This document shows, piece after piece, positions 1 through 7,222 of a stretch of 22,758 bases of DNA (the stretch's first letter is position 1; each line of letters opens with the position of its first letter). Made by a program: the position numbers and the translations under genes. Origin of the DNA: a virus; IMG/VR virus record IMGVR_UViG_3300025127_000304, positions 1 through 22,758 of that record. One strand, 5' to 3'. The notes under the pieces are model-generated. The model did not search any database. It was not told the origin of the DNA and saw only the letters and a list, made by a program, of their open reading frames with translations.

Positions 1-426
1 CAGACTCGAGAAAAGGAAACTCGAAAAAAAGTTTGGACTCCACCATCAGCATTAGATGCACCCCCTGCGCCTACAGGTTTTAGGCACAGATGGATAAGAG
101 CCGAGAGTATTGGATTTCAAGATACAAAAAATGTATCTGGAAGAATAAGATCTGGATATGAATTAGTTAGATCTGATGAATACCCAGATTCAGACTATCC
201 AATAGTAGAAGACGGCAAATACAAGGGAGTGATCGGTGTTGGCGGCCTAGTGCTCGCTAGGGTACCAGAAGAGATCGCGCAACAACGACAAGAGTATTAT
301 GCTCAACAGCATAAAGAAAAAGTTGAAGCAATGGATAACGATCTTATGAAGGAAGAGCACCCAAGCATGCCTATCGATATCGACAGGCAATCGCGTGTTA
401 CTTTTGGTGGCTCAAAGAAATCCTAA
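1..426 (+). CDS. 3' end of a pre-capsid gene, unknown function (partial)
   Basis: The reading frame is open from the first base to the stop at 424-426, giving 141 visible residues, so the true start lies upstream of the window. An internal GTG at 229 could be mistaken for a start, but codons upstream of it (for example PPSALDAPPAPTGFRHRW) read as normal protein. The visible part is charged, with a Gln/Glu/Lys-rich stretch (EEIAQQRQEYYAQQHKEK) likely to be helical, and ends in a basic GGSKKS tail. It sits directly upstream of the decoration and major capsid genes, where head-assembly factors (scaffold, protease or small head proteins) are usually encoded, so a head-morphogenesis role is inferred from position only. 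No family is recognised. Confidence 0.75.
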   Translation, partial: QTREKETRKKVWTPPSALDAPPAPTGFRHRWIRAESIGFQDTKNVSGRIRSGYELVRSDEYPDSDYPIVEDGKYKGVIGVGGLVLARVPEEIAQQRQEYYAQQHKEKVEAMDNDLMKEEHPSMPIDIDRQSRVTFGGSKKS

Positions 427-462
427 TTAGGAATTCATAAACCATCGAAGAACAATTAACCC

Positions 463-476
463 GATGCTTCGGCATC
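463..476 (+). promoter_or_regulatory. C(UUCG)G tetraloop hairpin before the decoration gene
   Basis: GATGC-TTCG-GCATC forms a five-pair stem closed by a C(UUCG)G loop, a type known to be exceptionally stable. It lies in the 66-base gap after the partial gene and ends six bases before the AGGAGG ribosome site (482-487) of the next gene. There is no U-run, so it is not a classical terminator. A role in mRNA stability, processing or transcript punctuation is inferred. Confidence 0.5.
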
Positions 477-492
477 ATAATAGGAGGACTCT

Positions 493-1083
493 ATGGCTAG
501 AGCAAATAAAGATAGTGCCTTTGGTCTAAGACCAATTGGTAAGATCGGACAGAATAGAGACAACCAGGGTTTAAGTGAGTATAGTATCACAGCAAATGAT
601 ACTACTACGATCTTCTTTCAAGACGCGGTTTCAGCAACAGCAGCAGGTACAATTCACCAAGCTGCAGCTTCTGAAGCTTTCTTGTTAGGTTCACTCAATG
701 GTGTCTTTTATACTGACCCAACAACAAGTAAGCCTACGTTCGCAAATCATTACTCGCAAGTAAATGCGGCTGATATTTCAGCGTTCGTAGCAGATGATCC
801 GTACGAAAGATTCGAGATCCAGTCTAACAAAACTACTGCACACACGCAGTCAGACATATTCCAAAACTGTAATATGGAAGTGACAGCTGGAGACTCTGCG
901 AACTTTGTTTCAAAATCTGAAATAGATATCGCAGGTGGTACGACTACTGGTACGGCTCAACTAAAAATAACAGGTGTATCGAATGATATTGATAACAGCA
1001 ACTTAACTCACGCAAGTGGTCACGTTAACTTTGTTGTTATGATCAACGAGCACTTATACAATGCTAAAAATAACGGCATATAA
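493..1083 (+). CDS. Putative capsid decoration / head structural protein
   Basis: This 196-residue protein starts at an ATG with a strong AGGAGG site five bases upstream. It is rich in Ser, Thr, Ala and Asn, has no signal peptide or membrane segment, and looks beta-rich, as virion surface proteins usually are. The N terminus (MARANKDSAFGLRPIGKIG) resembles proteins encoded just before Mu gpT-like major capsid genes in marine phage contigs. It lies between the partial pre-capsid gene and the capsid gene, with a 22-base gap to the latter, so co-expression in large amounts is likely. A decoration or capsid-stabilising role is inferred from position and composition; no catalytic motif is seen. 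Confidence 0.65.
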   Translation: MARANKDSAFGLRPIGKIGQNRDNQGLSEYSITANDTTTIFFQDAVSATAAGTIHQAAASEAFLLGSLNGVFYTDPTTSKPTFANHYSQVNAADISAFVADDPYERFEIQSNKTTAHTQSDIFQNCNMEVTAGDSANFVSKSEIDIAGGTTTGTAQLKITGVSNDIDNSNLTHASGHVNFVVMINEHLYNAKNNGI

Positions 1084-1105
1084 TAGCGGAATAGGAGATT
1101 AAATT

Positions 1106-2017
1106 ATGGCTATATCAAGAGGACAACTAGTTAAAGAACTAGAGCCAGGTTTGAACGCACTGTTCGGCTTGGAATATAAACGTTATGAGAATCAGCATGC
1201 TGAGATATATGTAACAGAAACTTCAGACAGAGCGTTCGAAGAAGAAGTTATGTTATCTGGTTTTGCAAATGCATCAGTTAAACCAGAGGGTTCTGGCGTA
1301 GTTTTTGACAATGCTCAAGAAACTTACACAGCTAGATACACTATGGAAACTATTGCACTAGCATTCGCGATCACTGAAGAAGCGATCGAGGATAACTTGT
1401 ATGACAGACTTGCGTCTAGATATACAAAAGCATTAGCTAGATCCATGGCAAATACTAAACAAATAAAAGCAGTTGACCCATTATTAAATGGTTTACCTTC
1501 AATTGGAACTTTCACATCAGGTGATGGTTCTGCATTGTTTGCAACAAACCACCCAACAATAGCGGGAACTGTTTCAAATACGTTGACTACACAGGCGGAC
1601 CTTAATGAAACTTCATTAGAGCAATCTCTTATTGACATTGCTAAATTGACAGATGAAAGAGGTTTAAAAATTGCAGCAAGAGGAGTTAAAATGATTGTTC
1701 CTTCGGAGAATCAGTTTAATGCTGAGAGATTAATGAAATCTCAAGGTAGAACTTCAACAGCTGACAATGATATCAACGCAATTGTTTCTATGGGAATGGT
1801 TCCTCAAGGATACAGAGTGAACAATTTCTTAACTGATCCAGATGCGTTCTATCTAATCACTGATGTACCAAACGGTATGAAGTATTTCGAGAGAACACCT
1901 ATCAGAACAGCGATGGAAGGTGATTTCGATACTGGAAACGTTAGATACAAAGCTAGAGAGAGATACAGATTTGGTGTCTCTGACTTTAGAGGTATCTTTG
2001 GCGTAGAAGGTGCTTAA
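1106..2017 (+). CDS. Major capsid protein, Mu gpT-like HK97 fold
   Basis: This 303-residue protein builds the icosahedral shell. It matches the Mu-like major head subunit (gpT) type: an N-terminal arm followed by a stretch with LNALFGLEYKRYENQHAEIY, an acidic helical segment ITEEAIEDNLYDRL near residues 88-102 (the spine-helix region of HK97-like folds), a loop with SALFATNHP near 142-150, and the C-terminal end KARERYRFGVSDFRGIFG. Length is in the normal range for the family. The start is an ATG with TAGGAGA nine bases upstream. The gene is followed by a strong hairpin terminator at 2031-2058, fitting a heavily expressed structural gene. No separate protease or scaffold gene is visible in the window; it may lie further upstream. 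Confidence 0.9.
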   Translation: MAISRGQLVKELEPGLNALFGLEYKRYENQHAEIYVTETSDRAFEEEVMLSGFANASVKPEGSGVVFDNAQETYTARYTMETIALAFAITEEAIEDNLYDRLASRYTKALARSMANTKQIKAVDPLLNGLPSIGTFTSGDGSALFATNHPTIAGTVSNTLTTQADLNETSLEQSLIDIAKLTDERGLKIAARGVKMIVPSENQFNAERLMKSQGRTSTADNDINAIVSMGMVPQGYRVNNFLTDPDAFYLITDVPNGMKYFERTPIRTAMEGDFDTGNVRYKARERYRFGVSDFRGIFGVEGA

Positions 2018-2030
2018 TACTTAAAAATTT

Positions 2031-2058
2031 AAGGCGGGACACAATCCCGCCTTATTTT
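2031..2058 (+). terminator. Rho-independent terminator after the capsid gene
   Basis: AAGGCGGGA (2031-2039) pairs perfectly with TCCCGCCTT (2045-2053) around a five-base CACAA loop, followed by ATTTT. The nine-pair GC-rich stem begins 13 bases after the capsid stop codon. In the AT-rich background this is the clearest terminator in the window; it may be partial, because the next gene starts only 17 bases after it with no obvious promoter of its own. Confidence 0.85.
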
Positions 2059-2075
2059 AAAAATAGAAAGAAAAA

Positions 2076-2363
2076 ATGCACCCTAAACAATTCAGAGTAC
2101 AAATTTATGCATATCAGTATCACGCTGATTTTGTTATATCTTCCTTGGATGGTCCCTTAGATATCGAAAATGCCATAGTTGACAAACTAGGAAAAAAAGA
2201 TATAAAATGGGAATATCTTGGAGAAATGATGAATCCCAAGATTAAAAGAATAACCTATGAGGAGGTTATAAATGGAGGAGATGATGCAACATCTACAGGA
2301 CCTTTACAAGAAGAAAAGAGGTCTGGATCTTCAGTGGGAGCAGGAACATCTCAAGGAGGGTAG
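2076..2363 (+). CDS. Small protein of unknown function, 95 aa
   Basis: The gene starts at an ATG with only a weak purine-rich site (AGAAAG). The first 65 residues look like a compact domain (FRVQIYAYQYHADFVISS and DKLGKKDIKWEYLGEMMN), while the last 31 residues are a low-complexity Gly/Ser tail that lies entirely inside the start of the next gene in another frame. This suggests the tail is not constrained and the next gene determines the DNA in the overlap. It sits just after the capsid terminator. Function is not recognised; a small head or regulatory protein is possible. Confidence 0.6.
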   Translation: MHPKQFRVQIYAYQYHADFVISSLDGPLDIENAIVDKLGKKDIKWEYLGEMMNPKIKRITYEEVINGGDDATSTGPLQEEKRSGSSVGAGTSQGG

Positions 2364-2499
2364 ATATACCCTTAATATGGTAAAGATCGATAGAGAAGTT
2401 AAGAACGTTCTTACCGATATTAAAATGGCAGAGGCTAAAAAAGAACATCTGCAAAATAAAATTGAGGAAGTAGCTCCACAAGTTTCTGTAGCAACTTAA
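2272..2499 (+). CDS. Small helical protein, 75 aa, unknown
   Basis: The ATG is preceded by a strong GGAGG site (2261-2265) with six bases of spacing, and an in-frame TAA directly abuts the ATG, so this start is well fixed. The protein is charged and almost wholly helical in appearance (EEMMQHLQDLYKKKRGL, KNVLTDIKMAEAKKEHL), suggesting a coiled coil. It overlaps the last 92 bases of the preceding 95-residue gene in a different frame. No known domain is recognised. Its neighbours are structural, so a scaffold- or chaperone-like role can be imagined but is not shown. Confidence 0.65.
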   Translation: MEEMMQHLQDLYKKKRGLDLQWEQEHLKEGRYTLNMVKIDREVKNVLTDIKMAEAKKEHLQNKIEEVAPQVSVAT

Positions 2500-2547
2500 A
2501 CAAAAAGCTACATCGTTGGAAAATTCTTATCCGCACTACAGGCTCTC

Positions 2548-2576
2548 TTGCACTCTATCTAAAACTAGTATATAAA
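2548..2576 (+). promoter_or_regulatory. Candidate sigma70-type promoter, weak -35
   Basis: TTGCAC (2548-2553) and TATAAA (2571-2576) are separated by 17 bases in the 163-base gap before the 256-residue structural gene. The -10 is good (5 of 6) but the -35 matches only at TTG, and chance TATA-like boxes are common in DNA this AT-rich. Its position, after a terminator and before a gene with a long leader, favours a real promoter. Confidence 0.35.
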
Positions 2577-2599
2577 TTAATTACTATACAATTAATAAT

Positions 2600-2642
2600 G
2601 ATATATAGACGAGTATAGTCGACGGCCTAGAGACTATATATC
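2600..2642 (+). repeat. Inverted repeat with a competing inner hairpin in a gene leader
   Basis: GATATATAG (2600-2608) is the exact reverse complement of CTATATATC (2634-2642). An alternative, mutually exclusive stem pairs TATAGTC (2614-2620) with GACTATA (2632-2638) around an 11-base loop. Both lie in the leader of the 2663 gene, ending seven bases before its AGGAGG site (2650-2655). This could be a leader RNA switch, a transcript-processing site or an operator; nothing in the sequence decides among them. Confidence 0.5.
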
Positions 2643-2662
2643 TTAACTAGGAGGATACAATC

Positions 2663-3433
2663 ATGGCAGGAACACACTTTAGAAATCCAATAATGTTTGC
2701 TGGATTAGCTAATAACACTAAATGGTTTAAGGATTTACCAGTAGATAATAATCCTAACTACATATGTTATAAAGACGATTTTATTTATAACACTTTACCT
2801 TCAGCAGAATGGTCAACATCTATTGCAGACGGTGGCGCATCAGCTGGTATATCTAATGAAGTAGGCGGAGCAGTAACTTTAACATCTGCTAACACTACAG
2901 ACAACAACGGTATAGCTTTAGTAAAAACTGCTAACACTTTCCAAGCTGTAGCGGAAACTAAAGATAGCTCTGGAGCAGTCACTAACCCAGGTACAGTTAT
3001 TTGGTACGAAGCGAGAATTCAAAACAATGACGCTAACGCTACTGACTATGGTACTGGATTAGTTGAAACTTTTACTGGGACTTCAGGATGGAGATCTGCT
3101 AACAGAATCTCTATTGAGTCTAACAACGGTGAACAGTTTTATAGATTTGTAACTAAAAATGCGGATGGAACAAATCAAGTTCAACACACTGCATACACTA
3201 TCACTGATAGTTCTTATGACACTGTAGGGTTTAGAGTAGATAAAGCTGGAAAAGTTGAGTTTTTTGTAAACAGAGAGCTAGCAGCAACTGTTACATCAAA
3301 TATTAATACTGATGATATGCAAATGTTTGCAGCTTCAGTATCAGCTTCTGCTTCTGGACAGAGAGTAACAAAATTAGATTACATTAGTGCAACTCAGAAC
3401 AGAAATGCTTCTGAACTTATTGGTAATATCTAA
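2663..3433 (+). CDS. Virion protein with jelly-roll-like (LamG/ConA-type) pattern
   Basis: This 256-residue protein has a good AGGAGG site and ATG. After an N-terminal arm (MAGTHFRNPIMFAGLANNT) it alternates beta strands and turns in the way of LamG/concanavalin-like domains: a W near residue 50, VIWYEARIQ near 115, EQFYRFVTKN near 156 and the closing pair VGFRVDKAGKVEFFVN near 190-205, followed by DYISATQNR. Such domains occur in head fibres and decoration proteins and may bind sugars. It has no signal peptide and lies between the capsid and neck genes, with a hairpin at its 3' end. The fold is inferred from sequence pattern only. Confidence 0.6.
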   Translation: MAGTHFRNPIMFAGLANNTKWFKDLPVDNNPNYICYKDDFIYNTLPSAEWSTSIADGGASAGISNEVGGAVTLTSANTTDNNGIALVKTANTFQAVAETKDSSGAVTNPGTVIWYEARIQNNDANATDYGTGLVETFTGTSGWRSANRISIESNNGEQFYRFVTKNADGTNQVQHTAYTITDSSYDTVGFRVDKAGKVEFFVNRELAATVTSNINTDDMQMFAASVSASASGQRVTKLDYISATQNRNASELIGNI

Positions 3434-3445
3434 TAAATAATTAAT

Positions 3446-3474
3446 GGGGACTCGACTTGTTTAGAAGAGTCCCC
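3446..3474 (+). terminator. GC-rich hairpin after the jelly-roll-like gene
   Basis: GGGGACTC (3446-3453) pairs perfectly with GAGTCCCC (3467-3474) around a 13-base loop, 12 bases after the stop codon. It is followed by TAAAAATTAAGG rather than a U-run, so termination may be inefficient; it may instead protect the 3' end of the upstream message. It ends ten bases before the next gene's ribosome site (AAGGAGA). Confidence 0.5.
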
Positions 3475-3494
3475 TAAAAATTAAGGAGAAGAAT

Positions 3495-3800
3495 ATGCAA
3501 ACATTTGGAAGCACTGGTGACATTTCTAATGCTAATGTTACTACTGAAAACAAAGTTGTAAAAACTGGAAGAACAAGAGCTTTAGGTGTTGTGTTAAACA
3601 CAACTGCTGCCTCAGGTGATTTTCACTTGAAAGATGGTGGGGCTGCAGGGACAGTAAAATTTAAATATAAAACAAGCGGAACTGCATCTGCAGGTAGTCC
3701 AATTGTAATTAATTTTCCTGGACCTATTTTGTTTGAAACAAATTTAACAGTTGCTTTTACTACTGAACACGTAACAGTTTGCTCTGTATTTTATAACTAG
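3495..3800 (+). CDS. Small beta-rich virion protein, 101 aa
   Basis: The gene has an AAGGAGA site six bases before the ATG. The protein is rich in Thr, Gly, Ala and Val with alternating hydrophobic residues (TRALGVVLNT, TVKFKYKTSG, FETNLTVAFT), typical of a small beta sandwich, and has no membrane segment. Its stop codon TAG lies inside the TAGGAGG ribosome site of the next gene, so the two are tightly linked. The pattern resembles the 116-residue protein at 13993, but no clear sequence identity is visible. A minor head or neck protein is the best guess. Confidence 0.6.
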   Translation: MQTFGSTGDISNANVTTENKVVKTGRTRALGVVLNTTAASGDFHLKDGGAAGTVKFKYKTSGTASAGSPIVINFPGPILFETNLTVAFTTEHVTVCSVFYN

Positions 3801-3808
3801 GAGGCAAA

Positions 3809-4744
3809 GTGGCTTTTTCAGGCACAAGTACATTCGAGAAATTTCTCTCGATAGATGATATTATTACTGAAGCTTTTGAAAGATTAGGATTTTTTGATTA
3901 TTCAGGGAATGATTTAAGATCTGCAAGACGTTCTTTAAATATAATGTTTCAAGAATGGGATAACAGAGGTTTACATTTTTGGGAGGTAGCAAGAACTGCT
4001 ATCAGTTTGGTAGAAAATCAAAATGAATATACAATATTTAGATCTCCATCTGACGGTAATGCAAATGGTATAACCACAACTCTATCATCAGGGATTACAG
4101 ATTCAGCCACTACAATTCCAGTAGCATCAACTAAAAATATGAATGCCACAGGTAAGATAAGAATTAATTCCGAAGTAATAACCTATACTTCGATTTCAGG
4201 TAATAATATTTTATGTTCAGCCTCTGATCGAGGAGCTGATGGTACAACCGCTGCATCTCATGCTTCTGGTGATGCTGTGACTAATTTTGTGGATATGGTT
4301 TCAGATATTTTAGAAGCCAGTTATAGAAATTCAAGTGACGTAGACACACCACTTTCAAAAATTAATAGATCTCAATACCAAGCTTTCTCAAATAAAAGTT
4401 CCACTGGCCAACCATCACAATATTTTGTTCAAAGGTTTATAGATAAAGTTACAGTAACTTTATATTTAACACCAGGTAGTACACAAGCTGGTGAATATTT
4501 ATATTTCTATTATGTTAAAAGAATTCAAGATGCAGGTAAATACACAAACGAAGCTGATGTTGTTAACAGGTTTGTACCATGTATGTGTGCAGGTTTAGCA
4601 TATTATATGGCTATGAAAAAAGCACCACAAAGAATACAAGAGATGAAATTAATTTATGAGGATGAAATACAAAGAGCGTTAGCAGAAGATGGTTCACCTG
4701 CTAGTGTTTACATTTCACCTAAAACTTATTATCCGGAGATATAA
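3809..4744 (+). CDS. Head-tail connector / neck protein (P22 gp4- or T7 gp11-like) with inserted beta domain
   Basis: This 311-residue gene starts at GTG with TAGGAGG four bases upstream. The N-terminal helices (DIITEAFERLGFFDY, then DLRSARRSLNIMFQEWDNRGLHFW, residues 17-58) show the alternating pattern of podovirus connector proteins that sit under the portal and close the neck after packaging. Residues about 82-158 are an inserted beta domain of a type common in phage structural proteins, with the signature EVITYTSISGNN and RGADGTTAASHASGDAV. After it the connector pattern resumes (DKVTVTLYLTP, then C-terminal helices RFVPCMCAGLAYYMAMK). Its stop overlaps the next start (TAATG). Assignment to the connector group is good; the exact counterpart is less sure. 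Confidence 0.7.
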   Translation: MAFSGTSTFEKFLSIDDIITEAFERLGFFDYSGNDLRSARRSLNIMFQEWDNRGLHFWEVARTAISLVENQNEYTIFRSPSDGNANGITTTLSSGITDSATTIPVASTKNMNATGKIRINSEVITYTSISGNNILCSASDRGADGTTAASHASGDAVTNFVDMVSDILEASYRNSSDVDTPLSKINRSQYQAFSNKSSTGQPSQYFVQRFIDKVTVTLYLTPGSTQAGEYLYFYYVKRIQDAGKYTNEADVVNRFVPCMCAGLAYYMAMKKAPQRIQEMKLIYEDEIQRALAEDGSPASVYISPKTYYPEI

Positions 4745-5115
4745 TGGCAAAGTTTGCAAAAGGAAAATACGCATTAGCAATTTCAGATAGAAGCGGTCAA
4801 GCATTTCCGTGGAGAGAAATGGTTACAGAATGGAATGGCGCGTTTGTTCATATTACAGAATATGAACGTAAACAACCACAGCTGGAGCCAAAACCTTTTG
4901 TTGCGGATCCTCAAGGATTGGAACAAGCGAGACCACAACGTTTTGATTTAAACACTGGAGGTGGTGGAGGAATTATTGCCGATTTAAGTTTACCTGGATC
5001 TTTTTCTTTTCAGGATCAAAGTAATAATTCCATGGTGCCAGAAAATCCATCTGATATAAATAGAAGAAGAGAAGCAAGTTTAACTTTAGGAGATATAACG
5101 GTAAGTATATCATGA
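4744..5115 (+). CDS. Conserved small phage protein of the neck cluster, 123 aa
   Basis: The start shares one base with the preceding stop (TAATG) and the end overlaps the next start (ATGA), so it is translated as part of a coupled trio of neck genes. The N-terminal 60 residues (YALAISDRSGQAFPWREM, TEWNGAFVHITEYERK, KQPQLEPKP) form a motif I recognise from many marine phage genomes, always beside adaptor proteins, with no assigned function. The middle has a poly-Gly stretch (TGGGGGII) and the C terminus looks beta-like. A minor virion or neck component is likely by context. Confidence 0.65.
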   Translation: MAKFAKGKYALAISDRSGQAFPWREMVTEWNGAFVHITEYERKQPQLEPKPFVADPQGLEQARPQRFDLNTGGGGGIIADLSLPGSFSFQDQSNNSMVPENPSDINRRREASLTLGDITVSIS

Positions 5116-5762
5116 CATACACAGAATTAGTACAAAAAATTAGAGACTACACGGAGGTTACAAGCACGGTTTTAACTGATACTATTGTAAATGGTTTTAT
5201 TGAAAATGCAGAGTTTAGAATTTTAAGAGATGTAGATTCCGACAATAATAGAAGATACGTAACTGCTCAAATGGTGGCTAGTCAAAGATTTATAGACACC
5301 CCTCAAAACCTGTTGGTAATTAGATCTGCTCAAATAGTAGATTCTGCAGGTGTTGGAGTGGCTAATGACAGAGATTTCTTACAATACAGAGATACCAGTT
5401 TTATGTCCGAATTTAACAATTTGGGAGTCCAAGGAACCCCTAAATATTACAGCAACTGGGATGAAGACACAATAGTTGTGGCTCCCACACCTGACCAGAC
5501 CTACACAATACAATTAAATTATATCTTGAAACCAGATGGATTATCTAGTACAGTTCCTACTACATATTTAAGCCTGCAATTTCCCAACGGACTTTTATAT
5601 GCGTGTCTAGTAGAGGCATATGGTTTTTTAAAAGGGCCAAATGATCTCTTGCAATTATACGAAGGAAAGTATAAACAAGTGGTAGAAGGCTTCTCAATAG
5701 AACAAATGGGAAGAAGAAGACGAGATGAATATCAAAGTGGTGTTCCTCGTATAGGTAAATAG
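5112..5762 (+). CDS. Phage head-tail adaptor protein (SU10-adaptor / T7 gp11-like)
   Basis: This 216-residue protein begins with the typical adaptor pattern MTYTELVQKIRDYTEV followed by helix FIENAEFRILRDVD and RRYVTAQMV, then beta strands (NLLVIRSAQIV, KYYSNWDEDTIVVAPTP, YTIQLNYILKP) and C-terminal helices ending in GRRRRDEYQSGV. Such proteins form a ring between portal and tail nozzle in podoviruses and some siphoviruses. Length fits the group. The ATGA overlap with the 123-residue gene indicates translational coupling. Its partner would be the gp10-like nozzle protein at 11119, which is separated from it here by fibre genes and the reversed oxygenase block. Confidence 0.75.
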   Translation: MTYTELVQKIRDYTEVTSTVLTDTIVNGFIENAEFRILRDVDSDNNRRYVTAQMVASQRFIDTPQNLLVIRSAQIVDSAGVGVANDRDFLQYRDTSFMSEFNNLGVQGTPKYYSNWDEDTIVVAPTPDQTYTIQLNYILKPDGLSSTVPTTYLSLQFPNGLLYACLVEAYGFLKGPNDLLQLYEGKYKQVVEGFSIEQMGRRRRDEYQSGVPRIGK

Positions 5763-5772
5763 GAGAAAAAAA

Positions 5773-6210
5773 ATGGCTATAACACAAGCAATTGCAAACT
5801 CATTTAAAAAACAATTATTAGATGGTGACCAAGATTTTACAGCGGCACCCTCTGGTGATATTTTTAAAATAGCTCTTTATACTTCTTCAGCAACTCTAAA
5901 CTCAGCAACAACTTCTTTCACAACTGGAAACGAGGTTTCAAACTCAGGACAATATACTTCTGGTGGTGGAAAGCTAGTTAACCTAGCAACTTCAATTACA
6001 GCTGGTGTGGCAAGAGTAGACTTTGCAGACAGATCTTTTACTGGGGTCACTATTACTGCTAGAGGAGCATTAATCTACAACACATCGTTTTCAAATTCAG
6101 CGGTGGCAGTTTTAGATTTTGGAGGAGATAAAACAGCTACGTCTGGAGTTTTCACAATTCAGTTTCCAGCTCAAACTTCAACAGCAGCGATTTTAAGAAT
6201 CTCTGGTTAA
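5773..6210 (+). CDS. Conserved phage virion protein, 145 aa
   Basis: The gene has an AGGAG site before its ATG and lies ten bases after the adaptor gene. The sequence pattern (MAITQAIANSFKKQLLDG, DIFKIALYTSSATLNSAT, ARGALIYNT, VAVLDFGGDKTA, FTIQFPA) is one I recognise as widely spread in marine and other phage tail or neck regions, without an established function. It is probably all beta after a short N-terminal helix and has no signal peptide. Context suggests a minor tail or neck protein; a domain database search would probably return an uncharacterised phage family. Confidence 0.65.
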   Translation: MAITQAIANSFKKQLLDGDQDFTAAPSGDIFKIALYTSSATLNSATTSFTTGNEVSNSGQYTSGGGKLVNLATSITAGVARVDFADRSFTGVTITARGALIYNTSFSNSAVAVLDFGGDKTATSGVFTIQFPAQTSTAAILRISG

Positions 6211-6227
6211 TTAGGAGGTAAACTCCT

Positions 6228-7196
6228 ATGGCATCAGGGACTTGGAATACCGGCTTTTGGGGCCAGAACCAATGGAACGATTCAGCAAACCCGACTTTAA
6301 TACCTACGGGTATCGCCCTAACTGCAACTTTAGGGGACGAATCAACTGTTGGTGAAATTAATGTAGGTTGGGGTAGAGCCAATTGGGGTGATTTTGCTTG
6401 GAACATCGCTGGAAACGTTCTTCCTACAGGTATTGCCTTAACAGGAGCTTTAGGTAGTCCAGCAATTCACATCGATGTAACCGCAACTCCATCCACAAAC
6501 AACGGTCAATTAATGACCGCTAATCTGGGAACAAACACAAATATAGATATTCAAACAAAAGCATTTCCAACAGGTAATGCATTAACCTCAAATTTAGGAA
6601 CAGCAGATGCCAGCCCTGATGCAATGGCTACAGGTATTGGAATGTCCATGGGCCTTGGAACCATAGAGGCATTTAATCAAACTGGTTGGGGTAGACAAGG
6701 TTGGAATGTAAATGCGTGGGGAGTAGAAGGTCAATTTGCAAATGTCGATGTGACTGGAATAGCCATGGCAGCGGCGGTAAGTGCACCCGAGTCTGTCACA
6801 GGAAATGCTGATTTACTTCTCAACACTTTAAATGTAGCACAAGCAACTCTTGGTAATGTAGATCCAGCCCCTGATGCTAATATCACTGGAGAAGCAATGA
6901 TTGCATCTTTAGGAAATGCAGTAGGCATTGTTGATTACATCGATATTCCTACAGGCATTCCAATGACTGCTGCTTTATCTAGTGTTACAGCTGTTCCAAG
7001 CCAAGAAGTAGATGTAACAGGTATATCTATGAACGCTCAATTAGCTAGTGTAACACCTATTATTCACGTAGATGTTTCAGTAACTGGTTTAGGGTTGACT
7101 ATGAACCAAGGAAATGGTAATGCTTTAATCTGGAACGAGATAGATACAGGTTCAGCACCTATAGATCCTCCAGGATGGCGAGAGGTGGCTGCATAA
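6228..7196 (+). CDS. Repeat-rich tail-associated protein with TG repeats and W-x4-W-x4-W motifs
   Basis: This 322-residue protein (TTAGGAGG site, ATG) is built of about ten degenerate repeats around a Thr-Gly pair, for example PTGIALTATLG, PTGIALTGALG, ATGIGMSMGLG, VTGIAMAAAV, PTGIPMTAALS and VTGISMNAQLA; the last four Thr-Gly pairs are exactly 22 residues apart. Interspersed are three motifs in which tryptophans recur every fifth residue (W6/W11/W16, W48/W53/W58, W154/W159/W164), often as GWG. Repeats of this kind are seen in marine phage tail proteins. The C terminus (IDPPGWREVAA) is compact. It is probably a beta-solenoid-like fibre or tail decoration; receptor contact is inferred. A terminator-like hairpin with a nested promoter follows. 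Confidence 0.65.
   Translation: MASGTWNTGFWGQNQWNDSANPTLIPTGIALTATLGDESTVGEINVGWGRANWGDFAWNIAGNVLPTGIALTGALGSPAIHIDVTATPSTNNGQLMTANLGTNTNIDIQTKAFPTGNALTSNLGTADASPDAMATGIGMSMGLGTIEAFNQTGWGRQGWNVNAWGVEGQFANVDVTGIAMAAAVSAPESVTGNADLLLNTLNVAQATLGNVDPAPDANITGEAMIASLGNAVGIVDYIDIPTGIPMTAALSSVTAVPSQEVDVTGISMNAQLASVTPIIHVDVSVTGLGLTMNQGNGNALIWNEIDTGSAPIDPPGWREVAA
6306..7118 (+). repeat. Degenerate Thr-Gly protein repeats (about ten copies)
   Basis: Thr-Gly pairs at residues 27, 67, 115, 135, 176, 190, 220, 242, 264 and 286 of the 322-residue protein are each followed by a hydrophobic-polar pattern ending in Leu-Gly or Leu-Ser. The last four are spaced by exactly 22 residues (66 bases). The DNA copies have diverged, so this is an old protein-level repeat rather than a recent duplication. 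Confidence 0.7.
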
Positions 7197-7197
7197 T

Positions 7198-7222
7198 GAG
7201 TTTGACAGAAACTCTTATTTTT
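7198..7222 (+). terminator. Terminator-like hairpin after the repeat protein
   Basis: GAGTTT (7198-7203) pairs with AAACTC (7209-7214) around a five-base loop, followed by TTATTTTT. It begins one base after the stop codon of the 322-residue gene. The stem is short and AU-rich, so strength is doubtful. It shares bases with the promoter at 7202-7230. Confidence 0.5.

Noticed and set aside
2192-2198. A7 run as a frameshift site joining the 95- and 75-residue frames
   Set aside because: An in-frame TAA lies directly before the second ATG, so a shift at the A-run could not produce a fusion, and the second gene has its own strong ribosome site.
6306-7118. CRISPR-like array or DNA satellite
   Set aside because: The repeats are degenerate at DNA level and only regular in the protein; no conserved direct repeat with spacers exists here or elsewhere in the window.
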